NCBI GenBank assembly: GCA_021775355.1
Contig: JAJFHZ010000013.1
Span: 1-64,000 of the forward strand
Length of the DNA stretch: 64,000 bases
Direction: 5' to 3'
Source of the DNA: Amylibacter sp.
GTDB taxonomy: Bacteria > Pseudomonadota > Alphaproteobacteria > Rhodobacterales > Rhodobacteraceae
In this document: positions 54,251-62,262 of the stretch, piece by piece
How positions within the stretch are numbered: the stretch's first letter is position 1
How the letters are laid out: each line of letters opens with the position of its first letter
Notes under the pieces: model-generated
The model's database searches: none
Told to the model about the DNA's origin: nothing
Seen by the model: only the letters and a program-made list of their open reading frames with translations
Translations under genes and position numbers: made by a program

Positions 54251-54369
54251 GCGCCCGACCCCGCCGAGGCGGCAGGAGATTGCTCGCCGAGGCGACAGGA
54301 GCTTGTGAACAATCTTCGAGACCATTCCCCAACGGGAGGGCGCTTTGCACCCACCCTAGTGTCGGGCGC
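54251..54369. repeat. Inverted-repeat element with internal direct repeats
   Basis: GCGCCCGAC (54251-54259) and GTCGGGCGC (54361-54369) are perfect inverted ends. Inside are two near-identical 17-bp copies (54262-54278 and 54285-54301, one mismatch). I recall GC-rich palindromic repeats of this kind in Rhodobacterales intergenic DNA; not verified. Confidence 0.4.
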
Positions 54370-54403
54370 TGAGTTTGCAAGCTTGCGCAGATCAACTTTT
54401 AGG

Positions 54404-54883
54404 TTACGTACACCGCAAATACTCTTCCACAACACATTTCGGGTCTTCCGCCCTAATCTGCGTCCCGCCCTTATGCACCCACTCCGCCTGATCGAACTCA
54501 GGGAAAAACGTGTCGGCGTCTTCAACGGCCAAATCCACTTCGGTCAGTAACAGACGGTCGGCCATGGGTAGCAGGGTTTTGTAAATCAGGTTGCCGCCGA
54601 TGCCGTAGATACGCCGATAGCCTGCGTTTTCGGCAAACGTGATGGCTGCATCCAGCGATGTAAATTCATGCTCTGCCCCGCATCCCTTGGATGTGATCAC
54701 AATATTCAGGCGGTTTTTCAATGGTTTAAACGGCAGGCTGTTCCACGTGTTGCGCCCCATGATGATGGCCCCGCCATAGGTTTCACGCTGGAAGAATTTC
54801 AAATCTTCGGGCGCATGCCACGGGATGGTGTTGTCTTTGCCGATGGCGCCGTTCCTTGCGCGTGCTGCGATCAGTGTAATCAT
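54404..54883 (-). CDS. folA: Dihydrofolate reductase
   Basis: NADPH-dependent reduction of dihydrofolate to tetrahydrofolate, needed after thymidylate synthesis. The 159 residues show IAARARNGAIGKDNTIPWH (Trp and Asp of the active site), MGRNTWNSLP and IYGIGGNLIYK. It starts 2 bases after the thyA stop, so the pair form a thyA-folA operon, the classical arrangement. Trimethoprim-resistance substitutions cannot be judged by eye. Confidence 0.95.
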   Translation of the reverse strand: MITLIAARARNGAIGKDNTIPWHAPEDLKFFQRETYGGAIIMGRNTWNSLPFKPLKNRLNIVITSKGCGAEHEFTSLDAAITFAENAGYRRIYGIGGNLIYKTLLPMADRLLLTEVDLAVEDADTFFPEFDQAEWVHKGGTQIRAEDPKCVVEEYLRCT

Positions 54884-54885
54884 GG

Positions 54886-55677
54886 CTACACCGCCACGGG
54901 GGCAGAAATATGCGGGTGCGGGTCATAACCCGTCAGTTCAAAATCGTCATATTTGAAGTCAAAGATCGATGTGACATCCCGTTTGATCTGCATTACCGGC
55001 AACGGGCGCAAGTCCCGCGACAGTTGTTCGGTCACCTGATCCATGTGGTTTGAATAGATATGCGCGTCACCCAGTGTATGCACGAAGTCGCCCGCCTTGT
55101 AGCCCGTGACATGGGCCAACATCTGCAACAGCAGCGCGTATGACGCGATGTTGAACGGAATCCCCAGAAACATATCCGCCGAACGTTGGTAAAGTTGCAA
55201 ATGCATGGTGTCGCCGATGATACGCACCTGCCACATGGTGTGGCATGGCGGCAGGGCCATCTCACCAATCTCTGCCGGGTTCCAGGCTGATACGATCAGG
55301 CGGCGGCTGTCGGGCGTGGATTTGATGTTTTCGATCAGTTGTGCCACTTGATCCACGGTGCCATTTGCCGACGGGAACGCACGCCATTGCTTGCCGTAGA
55401 CCGGGCCAAGATCGCCATTTTCATCGGCCCAATCATCCCAGATAGAAACGCCGTTTTCCTTAAGGTAGCGGATGTTTGTATCCCCTGACAGGAACCAAAG
55501 CAGTTCATGGATGATTGAACGCAGATGAACCTTCTTGGTCGTGACCAAAGGAAAGCCGTCTGCCAACGGGTAACGCATTTGCAGGCCAAAATGCGCGATG
55601 GTGCCCGTGCCCGTGCGATCAGTGGATTGTTCGCCCTGTTTCAGGATTTCGCGCAAAGCATCATGGTATTGTTGCAA
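54886..55677 (-). CDS. thyA: Thymidylate synthase (ThyA)
   Basis: Methylates dUMP to dTMP with methylene-tetrahydrofolate. Motifs: [32 protein letters not shown], the catalytic Cys in PPCHTMWQV, and [20 protein letters not shown]. The 263 residues are of standard length. First gene of thyA-folA on the minus strand. Upstream lies a perfect 10-bp inverted repeat. Confidence 0.97.
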   Translation of the reverse strand: MQQYHDALREILKQGEQSTDRTGTGTIAHFGLQMRYPLADGFPLVTTKKVHLRSIIHELLWFLSGDTNIRYLKENGVSIWDDWADENGDLGPVYGKQWRAFPSANGTVDQVAQLIENIKSTPDSRRLIVSAWNPAEIGEMALPPCHTMWQVRIIGDTMHLQLYQRSADMFLGIPFNIASYALLLQMLAHVTGYKAGDFVHTLGDAHIYSNHMDQVTEQLSRDLRPLPVMQIKRDVTSIFDFKYDDFELTGYDPHPHISAPVAV

Positions 55678-55721
55678 GTCAGCCTCCGTTGCCCATTATA
55701 TCTTACGGGTTTTATGATTCA

Positions 55722-55745
55722 CCGATCACTATATCTAGTGATCGG
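55722..55745. promoter_or_regulatory. 10-bp perfect inverted repeat upstream of thyA
   Basis: CCGATCACTA (55722-55731) and TAGTGATCGG (55736-55745) flank a TATC loop, 45 bases before the thyA start and 30 after the stop of the TPP enzyme. No T-run follows on the minus strand, so an operator or mRNA hairpin is likelier than a terminator. Confidence 0.4.
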
Positions 55746-55774
55746 CAATTCGTGAACCGCAATATCGGGGAAAT

Positions 55775-57415
55775 TCAGCCTTTTTTAATCTCATCCATTG
55801 TACGGAACGGGGTGATATCCTGTTCATCGATAATCAGCTCAATAATCGCACCCGTTGGCGATGCTTTTGCGCGTTCAAAAGCGGCGGCGAACTGATTGGT
55901 TTCAGTGACTTTTTCACCATGTATGCCGTAAGATTCCGCCAGTTTGACAAAATCCGGATTGACGATTTTGGTGCCTGAAATGCGGTCAGCATAGCGGCCT
56001 TCCTGATGGGCGCGGATGGTGCCGTACATGGAATTATTCAGGATCAGGGTGATAGGATACAAACCCTCTTGCGCACTTGTGCCCAATTCCTGTCCGTTCA
56101 TCTGAAAATCTCCGTCACCTGCGAAACAGACCACTTGGGTGTTCGGCTCTACCGCTTTGGCAGCAATAGCGGACGGCAACCCTGCCCCCATCGCACCAGA
56201 TTGCGGGCCGATATAGCGTTGGTTGCGCGTGTAACTTAAGTGTTTTCCCGCCCAGATCGCGAAATTGCCCGCGCCGTTGGTGATGATCGCATTGTCATCC
56301 AGATTTTCGCGCAGATAATCACAGACCGCTGCCATATCGACCGCACCGGTTTGGGGGCGTGCGGGCAGCATTTTTTCGTAAACCGCGCGGGCTTCTTTAC
56401 GCCATGCGGCCCAGTTGGGCGTAAGTTTGGTTTTCAAAAGCGCCTTCAGCAGTTGATTGGGGCTTGCATGAATGGCCACGTCGGGCTGGTAAATTTTACC
56501 AAGCTCGCGGTCGGAAATATGGGCGTGGATGATCTTTTGCTTCGCGTTCGGCACATCAAGTAATGTCCAGCCATCAGTAAAGCTTTCGCCGAAGCGGATG
56601 TTCAGCGCGAATATGACATCTGCATCGATTATTCTTTGTTTCATTTGTGGCCACATGCCAATACCGGCCTCACCGATGAACTGCGGGTTAGTGTTGTCCA
56701 TCAGATCTTGATACCGAAACGCTGTTGCGATCGGCAGATCATTCGCTTCCGCCCATGAAATCAGGTTATCACGACCCGCTTCTGTCCAACCGCCACCGCC
56801 AACCACGATCAATGGCTTTTTGGCAGTACTCAACAAATCAACGGCAGCCAACAATGCCTCTGGTGCAGGGGCAGGTTCGGTGATTTTTATGCAGGGTGCA
56901 GGCAGGTGTTGCGTGTCCGATGTCAACATATCTTCGGGCAGCGCGATAACAACGGGGCCCGGCCTGCCGGATAATGCCGTATGAAATGCGCGTGCGATAA
57001 TTTCTGGGATACGGTCAGGGTTGTCAATTTCCGTGACCCACTTCGCAACAGTGCCAAAAAATGCTTTGTAATCAATTTCTTGAAACGCTTCACGGTCGCG
57101 CATATCGCGGCCTATTTGCCCCACGAACAGGATCATCGGTGTGGAGTTTTGCATGGCCGTATGCACCCCGATAGACGCATTTGTGGCCCCCGGTCCGCGC
57201 GTTACCATACAGATGCCCGGCTTACCCGTCAGCTTACCGTAAGCTTCAGCCATGAACGCGGCGCCGCCTTCGTTTCGGGTGGTGATCAGACGTATTTGGT
57301 TTTGCACATCATATAACCCGTCAAGCACTGCCAGATAGCTTTCGCCCGGCACGCCAAAGGTTGTGTCGACGCCTTGTTCGATCAATGATTTGACCAATAA
57401 ATGTCCTGCTAACAT
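55775..57415 (-). CDS. Thiamine-pyrophosphate enzyme (acetolactate synthase-like)
   Basis: A 546-residue TPP enzyme with all three domains: PYR domain starting GHLLVKSLIEQGVDTTFGVPG with catalytic Glu49 (NEGGAAFMAEAYG), a central domain, and a PP domain with GDGDFQMNGQELGT and the NNSMYG that binds Mg-TPP. It resembles IlvB/IlvG but is shorter and lies without ilvN, so acetolactate synthase is only one option; benzaldehyde lyase or sulfoacetaldehyde-type enzymes share the fold. The gene is alone on the minus strand. Confidence 0.82.
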   Translation of the reverse strand: MLAGHLLVKSLIEQGVDTTFGVPGESYLAVLDGLYDVQNQIRLITTRNEGGAAFMAEAYGKLTGKPGICMVTRGPGATNASIGVHTAMQNSTPMILFVGQIGRDMRDREAFQEIDYKAFFGTVAKWVTEIDNPDRIPEIIARAFHTALSGRPGPVVIALPEDMLTSDTQHLPAPCIKITEPAPAPEALLAAVDLLSTAKKPLIVVGGGGWTEAGRDNLISWAEANDLPIATAFRYQDLMDNTNPQFIGEAGIGMWPQMKQRIIDADVIFALNIRFGESFTDGWTLLDVPNAKQKIIHAHISDRELGKIYQPDVAIHASPNQLLKALLKTKLTPNWAAWRKEARAVYEKMLPARPQTGAVDMAAVCDYLRENLDDNAIITNGAGNFAIWAGKHLSYTRNQRYIGPQSGAMGAGLPSAIAAKAVEPNTQVVCFAGDGDFQMNGQELGTSAQEGLYPITLILNNSMYGTIRAHQEGRYADRISGTKIVNPDFVKLAESYGIHGEKVTETNQFAAAFERAKASPTGAIIELIIDEQDITPFRTMDEIKKG

Positions 57416-57603
57416 GATGCAGACCCCTTATATTTTCGGGCGAGCCTAGTGGGGCTTTTTCAAAAGGTCTATGGGGTTTTGCAAGTGTAGAGATGTTTTT
57501 TATATCAATCAGAAAAGAGTGATATTCGTTACTCATTTCATTCTGTATTCCATTAGATTGGCGGATGTAAGGTATGTGAAGCTTCCATCTCTTCGCGCCT
57601 TGG

Positions 57604-57632
57604 CGGGCTGCCCTCTCCCGAATGGCAGCCCG
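57604..57632 (+). promoter_or_regulatory. GC-rich hairpin in the aroQ leader
   Basis: CGGGCTGCC (57604-57612) and GGCAGCCCG (57624-57632) form a 9-bp perfect stem with an 11-base loop, about 60 bases before the aroQ ATG. A weaker hairpin with a TTTTTT run follows at 57649-57667. Confidence 0.4.
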
Positions 57633-57695
57633 TCCTTCAATTATCGTATAAAGCAGTGCTGGTTTTTTGTACCAATCCATGGCAAATATCGCCAT

Positions 57696-58133
57696 ATGAT
57701 AAGCATCCTGATCTTGAACGGCCCTAGCCTGAACCTGCTTGGCACACGCCAACCAGAGGTATATGGCACGACTACCCTTGCCGATGTAGAAGCGATGTGT
57801 CTGCAAAAAGCAGAAAAACTAGGCGTTTCAGTTGAATGCCACCAATCCAATCACGAAGGCGCATTGATCGACTGGATACACGCAGCACGCGGCGTGTTTG
57901 ACGGAATTATCATCAATGCAGGGGCTTATACGCATACCTCTATCGCGATTATGGATGCTATTACATCGGTTGAAATTCCAACGCTTGAGTTACATTTGTC
58001 AGATATCCATGCCCGTGAAGAATTTCGCCACGTCAGCTATATCGGCAAGGTCGCGTTCGACGCTATCATGGGGCATGGGGCGGATGGCTATCCGATGGCG
58101 ATTGAACGGATGGTCAAAGAACTGCAAAAATAA
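57696..58133 (+). CDS. aroQ: 3-dehydroquinate dehydratase, type II
   Basis: Third step of the shikimate pathway. The 145 residues show NGPSLNLLGTRQPEVYG with the active Tyr and Arg, CHQSNHEGALIDWIH, and INAGAYTHTSIAI with the catalytic His. The ATG at 57696 fits the homologue start. The frame is open 75 codons further up, but that part covers a hairpin leader and has no binding site. It stands alone. Confidence 0.95.
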   Translation: MISILILNGPSLNLLGTRQPEVYGTTTLADVEAMCLQKAEKLGVSVECHQSNHEGALIDWIHAARGVFDGIIINAGAYTHTSIAIMDAITSVEIPTLELHLSDIHAREEFRHVSYIGKVAFDAIMGHGADGYPMAIERMVKELQK

Positions 58134-58296
58134 AGTTCCTGCCGGGATGAATGCAGACGTATCTTGCTGTCCGGTTTTATATGCAGCAATTATTTTTAAA
58201 TAACCTGTACCTGCGGAACTGTGATAATGATCCTTTGGCACTAGATTATTATATTATGATGGTACAACATTGCATCGGTAACTTCAGGAGATATTC

Positions 58297-59379
58297 ATGA
58301 GCATCCCAAAAGACATCAGAACCACAAACGGGCGTGGACGCGTTTATGATAGTATCCTTGATACCATCGGCGATACACCCGTTATACGTGTCAATAATCT
58401 TGGACCCAAGGACGTTGATATTTATGTGAAAGCCGAAGCGTTTAACCCCGGTGCATCGGTAAAGGATCGTCTGGCAGTAAATATTATTGAGGCTGCTGAA
58501 CGTGACGGCACATTGAAGCCCGGCCAAACAGTGGTTGAGGCCACCAGCGGCAATACCGGTATAGGGTTGGCTATGGTATGTGCGCAAAAAGGTTATCCTT
58601 TGGTGGTAACAATGGCTGACAGTTTTTCCATCGAGCGGCGGCGTTTGATGCGCATGATGGGTGCTAAAGTCATTTTGACCCCGCGTGCGGAAAAAGGCAT
58701 CGGCATGTATAAAAAAGCACAGGAATTGGCAGAAAAACACGGCTGGTTCCTAGCGCGTCAATTTGAAACCGAAGCAAATGCCGACATACATTCAGCTACG
58801 ACTGCGCAGGAAATATTGTCTGATTTCAAAGACAAACGGCTGGATTATCTGGTAACGGGCTACGGCACAGGCGGCACTGTAACAGGTGTTGGACGGATAT
58901 TAAGCAAAGAACGGCCAGAGATTAATATTGTACTTAGCGAGCCTGCAAATGCACAGCTGATTGGTAGTGGGCATGCACAAGAACGCAATGCGAACCGTGA
59001 ACCTGCAGTAAGTCACCCCGCGTTTGAGCCCCACCCGGTTCAGGGCTGGACCCCCGATTTTATTCCGGCCGTGCTGCAAGAGGCTGTAGATAATGACTAT
59101 TATAATGATCTGATCCCTATCGCCGGGTCCGACGGGGTTGCCTGGGCCATAAAGCTTGCGCAAAGTGAAGGCATACTGACGGGAATATCAGGGGGTGCTA
59201 CATTTGCTGTTGCAATGGCAATCGCTGAAAAATCCGAAGCAGGTACCGTCATCTTATGCATGTTGCCGGACACGGGCGAGCGTTACATGACCACACCATT
59301 ATTTGAGGATATTGCGGAGGATATGAACGCGGATGAAATTGCTATATCGCATTCGACCCCGAACCACAGGATGGGCTAG
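58297..59379 (+). CDS. cysK: Cysteine synthase (O-acetylserine sulfhydrylase)
   Basis: PLP enzyme that makes cysteine from O-acetylserine and sulfide, the last step after the sulfite-reduction operon at 41-46 kb. Motifs: PGASVKDRLAVNIIE (PLP lysine), ATSGNTGIGLAMV, GYGTGGTVTGVGRIL, and ISGGATFAVAMA. Length 360 is slightly longer than the standard about 310 because of C-terminal residues; alternative beta-replacing functions (cystathionine) are less likely. AGGAG precedes the ATG. Monocistronic by position. Confidence 0.9.
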   Translation: MSIPKDIRTTNGRGRVYDSILDTIGDTPVIRVNNLGPKDVDIYVKAEAFNPGASVKDRLAVNIIEAAERDGTLKPGQTVVEATSGNTGIGLAMVCAQKGYPLVVTMADSFSIERRRLMRMMGAKVILTPRAEKGIGMYKKAQELAEKHGWFLARQFETEANADIHSATTAQEILSDFKDKRLDYLVTGYGTGGTVTGVGRILSKERPEINIVLSEPANAQLIGSGHAQERNANREPAVSHPAFEPHPVQGWTPDFIPAVLQEAVDNDYYNDLIPIAGSDGVAWAIKLAQSEGILTGISGGATFAVAMAIAEKSEAGTVILCMLPDTGERYMTTPLFEDIAEDMNADEIAISHSTPNHRMG

Positions 59380-59498
59380 GTCACCGTTGTTTTATGATGC
59401 AGATCAACGTTGGATACTGACAATGCGTTAGAATCCAGCGAAACGACTATGCAAACCCATGGGTGTTGTCACGACGGCACCCTGTTATTGAGGCCACG

Positions 59499-60428
59499 AT
59501 GAGCAAAGACCCATATGCAGCCCTTGGTTTGAAAAAAACCGCAACGGACGCCGAAATCAAGAAGGCATACCGTAAAATCGCACGCACCAGCCATCCGGAT
59601 TTGAACCCGGATGATACTTCTGCCGAGCTGCGCTTCAAAGAGGCCTCTGCCGCATATGATCTATTGAAAGATCCCGAACAGCGCGCCCGTTTTGATCGTG
59701 GTGAAATAGATGCCACAGGGGCCGAACAGCAACCTGAGCGGAAATATTACCGCGAATATGCACAAAATCCCGACAATCCTTATCAGTCGGGCCAGCAATA
59801 TGAGGGCTTTGGTGATGCCTCTGATATTTTCGCAGAAATCCTGCGCCAACGTGGGCACGGTAGGCAGCAGTCTTCAGCACATGGGTTCAATATGCGCGGT
59901 CAGGATCGACGCTATGCGTTGGAGATACCGTTCATGGATGCGGTTCTGGGTGGAAAAACCCGCATTACCCTACCGGATGGCGGCGCGTTGGATGTCAAAA
60001 TTCCACAAGGTACGGCAGATCAGCAGATCATTCGGTTGCGCGGTAAGGGCGGTCCCGGTTTTGAAGGTGGGCCAGCGGGCGATGCACTGGTGACATTGTC
60101 TGTGCAGCCGCATCCGTTGTTTCGCCGCGAGGGCAATGACATTCTGATCACTCTGCCGATTACACTTGATGAGGCAGTTTTGGGCGGTAAAGTGGAAACC
60201 CCGACGATTGAAGGCACTGTGAAGCTGAACATTCCCAAAGGTGCCAGCAGTGGCCAAACCTTGCGAATGCGCGGACGCGGTGTGGAACCGCTTGGCAAAC
60301 CTGCAGGTGATCAACGTGTTGAGTTGCGAATTGTGTCTCCGACCAAGATTGATGAAAAGTTGGAAGAGTTTATGCAAAATTGGCGTAAAACAAACACTTA
60401 TGATCCACGCAAGGGGATGAAGATATGA
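59499..60428 (+). CDS. cbpA: DnaJ-class co-chaperone CbpA
   Basis: A 309-residue J-protein with no zinc finger. The J-domain (about 1-70) has the start YAALGLKKTATDAEIKKAYR and the HPD in ARTSHPDLN. After a Gln-rich linker come two beta domains of the DnaJ C-terminal type (GKTRITLPDGG; LGGKVETPTIEG). It works with DnaK on misfolded proteins. The ATG at 59499 is chosen; the frame opens 12 codons before without a binding site. It overlaps cbpM by 4 bases. Confidence 0.88.
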   Translation: MSKDPYAALGLKKTATDAEIKKAYRKIARTSHPDLNPDDTSAELRFKEASAAYDLLKDPEQRARFDRGEIDATGAEQQPERKYYREYAQNPDNPYQSGQQYEGFGDASDIFAEILRQRGHGRQQSSAHGFNMRGQDRRYALEIPFMDAVLGGKTRITLPDGGALDVKIPQGTADQQIIRLRGKGGPGFEGGPAGDALVTLSVQPHPLFRREGNDILITLPITLDEAVLGGKVETPTIEGTVKLNIPKGASSGQTLRMRGRGVEPLGKPAGDQRVELRIVSPTKIDEKLEEFMQNWRKTNTYDPRKGMKI

Positions 60429-60769
60429 CCGGACGATATTCTGAAGATCAGGCAATAGCTGCCATTGCCACCCTGACGCGCGCACAGCTGGTGTCGTTCA
60501 TCGAGGCCGAGATTATCGTACCCTTGCATACTGAAAGTGGGATCGTCTTCAGGCAGGTTGATCTGGTCAGAATGGAGCTGCTTTGTGAACTGACCGAACA
60601 TTTCAGCTTGAATGACGACGCGTTAAGCATCATCATTTCCCTGATCGATCAATTACACAGCACGCGCGGCGAACTGGACTATATCTTGCAGGCGATCAAG
60701 GATGAACCCGACGATGTGCGTGAACGGTTGGGCAATGCAATATTAAACATGCAAAAGGATGAATTATGA
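60425..60769 (+). CDS. CbpM-like chaperone modulator
   Basis: A 114-residue helical protein with a MerR-type fold that probably blocks the J-domain of CbpA, as CbpM does in Escherichia coli. It begins TGRYSEDQAIAAIATLTRAQ and includes GIVFRQVDLVRMELLCEL and the DDALSIIISLIDQLHS helix. The overlap with cbpA (ATGA) and with the DUF1330 gene (ATGA) shows a three-gene transcript. Confidence 0.75.
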   Translation: MTGRYSEDQAIAAIATLTRAQLVSFIEAEIIVPLHTESGIVFRQVDLVRMELLCELTEHFSLNDDALSIIISLIDQLHSTRGELDYILQAIKDEPDDVRERLGNAILNMQKDEL

Positions 60770-61056
60770 GTGCATATGTTATCGTTGACACGAAAATCAA
60801 TGACCCCGAAGCTTACGAGATTTATAAGGCTCAAGCCAAACCCATCGCAGAAAAGTTCGGTGGTATTTACCGTACACGCGGCGGCAACATGGACGTGCTT
60901 GAAGCTGACTTATGGACCCCCACCCGTATCGTGGTTGTGGAATTTCCTGATATGCAGGCAGCACGGGATTTTGCCAACAGCGACGAATACGCGCCTGTGA
61001 AGGCCATTCGCCATGCCAACGCGGACTGTACATTGATCATTGTGGATGGGGTTTAA
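60766..61056 (+). CDS. DUF1330 protein
   Basis: A 96-residue ferredoxin-like alpha-beta protein. The typical features are YVIVDTKINDPEAYEIYK at the start and VVVEFPDMQAARDF later. DUF1330 proteins are small dimeric proteins of unknown function. Overlaps cbpM by 4 bases and ends before a bidirectional terminator. Confidence 0.88.
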   Translation: MSAYVIVDTKINDPEAYEIYKAQAKPIAEKFGGIYRTRGGNMDVLEADLWTPTRIVVVEFPDMQAARDFANSDEYAPVKAIRHANADCTLIIVDGV

Positions 61057-61059
61057 GCA

Positions 61060-61089
61060 AGAAAGCCCCGCATGAATGCAGGGCTTTCT
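61060..61089. terminator. Bidirectional terminator between DUF1330 and DM13 genes
   Basis: AGAAAGCCC (61060-61068) pairs with GGGCTTTCT (61081-61089); the inner GCAT-GA-ATGC extends the stem. It separates convergent genes. Confidence 0.65.
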
Positions 61090-61106
61090 AGGTCTGGAAG
61101 AAACGG

Positions 61107-61490
61107 TTAGTGTAACGGCGCAACGCCCAATGGTACCGTGAACTTTGCACACCAAATATAAACTTCGTTGAAAAGCGATAAATCAACACTTGCCGGAATT
61201 GCAAAGCTTTGCTTACCTTTCAGGCTTTTAAGATTGCCTAAGTAAGTCGCTTTCGCATATTTGCCGTCTTTACCGAAACCCACACTTGGATCAGGTGCGC
61301 CGTCCAAACTGAAATTATCTTCCAATGTGATGATATGGCTGCCGTCTGCCTGTTTGGAGATTGTGTAATCCCCTTTTGTGATGTGATCGCTGGCACCATG
61401 AAAGCTGCCTGTTTTATTTGCTGCAACAGACGCATTTGCACCAAATGCGAAAAGAGCGACAACGGTAAGACGAATTAGAGTTTTGAACAT
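61107..61490 (-). CDS. Secreted DM13-domain protein
   Basis: A signal peptide of about 23 residues (IRLTVVALFAFGANASVAA) precedes a DM13 domain, recognised by GSFHGASDHITKGDYTI, a His/Asp region with PDPSVGF, and the WCAKFTVPLG end with one cysteine. DM13 is a beta domain proposed to take part in electron transfer in exported proteins. It is divergent from a TetR regulator with a shared inverted repeat, suggesting control by that regulator. Length 127. Confidence 0.8.
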   Translation of the reverse strand: MFKTLIRLTVVALFAFGANASVAANKTGSFHGASDHITKGDYTISKQADGSHIITLEDNFSLDGAPDPSVGFGKDGKYAKATYLGNLKSLKGKQSFAIPASVDLSLFNEVYIWCAKFTVPLGVAPLH

Positions 61491-61578
61491 GATAGGTTTT
61501 CCTGTTTTTGCGGTTCCCCGCAGTTAATGAATATAAGAGGTTTTTATAGTCAGTCCTTTATTTCCCGATCATCTATAC

Positions 61579-61640
61579 AATTAGGAACCGATTGGTACAA
61601 ATCACATAATCGTGAATTGTTGACCTTTTGGTTCCCAATT
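61579..61640. promoter_or_regulatory. Inverted repeat between DM13 and TetR genes, possible TetR operator
   Basis: AATTAGGAACC (61579-61589) and GGTTCCCAATT (61630-61640) are inverted copies with one mismatch, 40 bases apart, in the divergent promoter region. Confidence 0.4.
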
Positions 61641-61671
61641 AGTATTTCAAAAAGAGAAGGATACGAAACCA

Positions 61672-62262
61672 ATGGCACGCCCACGCGAGTTCAATATCGA
61701 AACAGCAACCCTGAAGGCGATGAATGTTTTTTGGGCACATGGCTATGAAGGGGCTACTCTTCCCGGTCTTTTAACGGGGATGGGAATTGCGCGCGGTAGT
61801 TTTTACAAAGCCTTTGATGGCAAGAAGCCGTTATTTATGTCTGTGCTGGAATTATACGACCAAGAAGCGATCATTCCTGCCGTGATCCTTTTATCAGGAC
61901 CTGACAATGTTGATGGGTGGGATCGTATCATGCTGCTTTTCAATAAGGTCGTCGGTGCTGTTGCATCAGGTGACCGCAGGGGATGTCTTGTGTGTACCGC
62001 TGCCGCCGGCCCCGCAGCATATGATGCAGATATTGCAAAGGCTGTTGGTCTGGCTCTGGATAAAATGCGCAAAGGGTTTGAAATCGCACTTGGCGCATCA
62101 CATCGACATAGCGACCTGAATGAAATAAAACGCCGCGCTTTTGCAGATATGTTAACCGCACAATATGTAGGCCTGCGGATACTGGCGCGATCACAAGCAT
62201 CATTGGCCACATTTGAGCGCAGTGCCAGTGTGATCCAGGGCTTATCCGACCTGATTGACTAA
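61672..62262 (+). CDS. TetR/AcrR-family regulator
   Basis: A 196-residue TetR protein. The HTH is about residues 6-55 (ATLPGLLTGMGIARGSFYKAF), followed by an all-helical ligand domain. It is divergent from the DM13 gene and probably represses it and itself through the inverted repeat at 61579-61640. AGAAGGA lies before the ATG. Its stop overlaps the glycerate kinase stop by 4 bases. Confidence 0.87.
   Translation: MARPREFNIETATLKAMNVFWAHGYEGATLPGLLTGMGIARGSFYKAFDGKKPLFMSVLELYDQEAIIPAVILLSGPDNVDGWDRIMLLFNKVVGAVASGDRRGCLVCTAAAGPAAYDADIAKAVGLALDKMRKGFEIALGASHRHSDLNEIKRRAFADMLTAQYVGLRILARSQASLATFERSASVIQGLSDLID

Noticed and set aside
57471..57695. 75-codon N-terminal extension of aroQ
   Set aside because: Homologues start at the 57696 ATG; the extension covers a strong hairpin and has no binding site.
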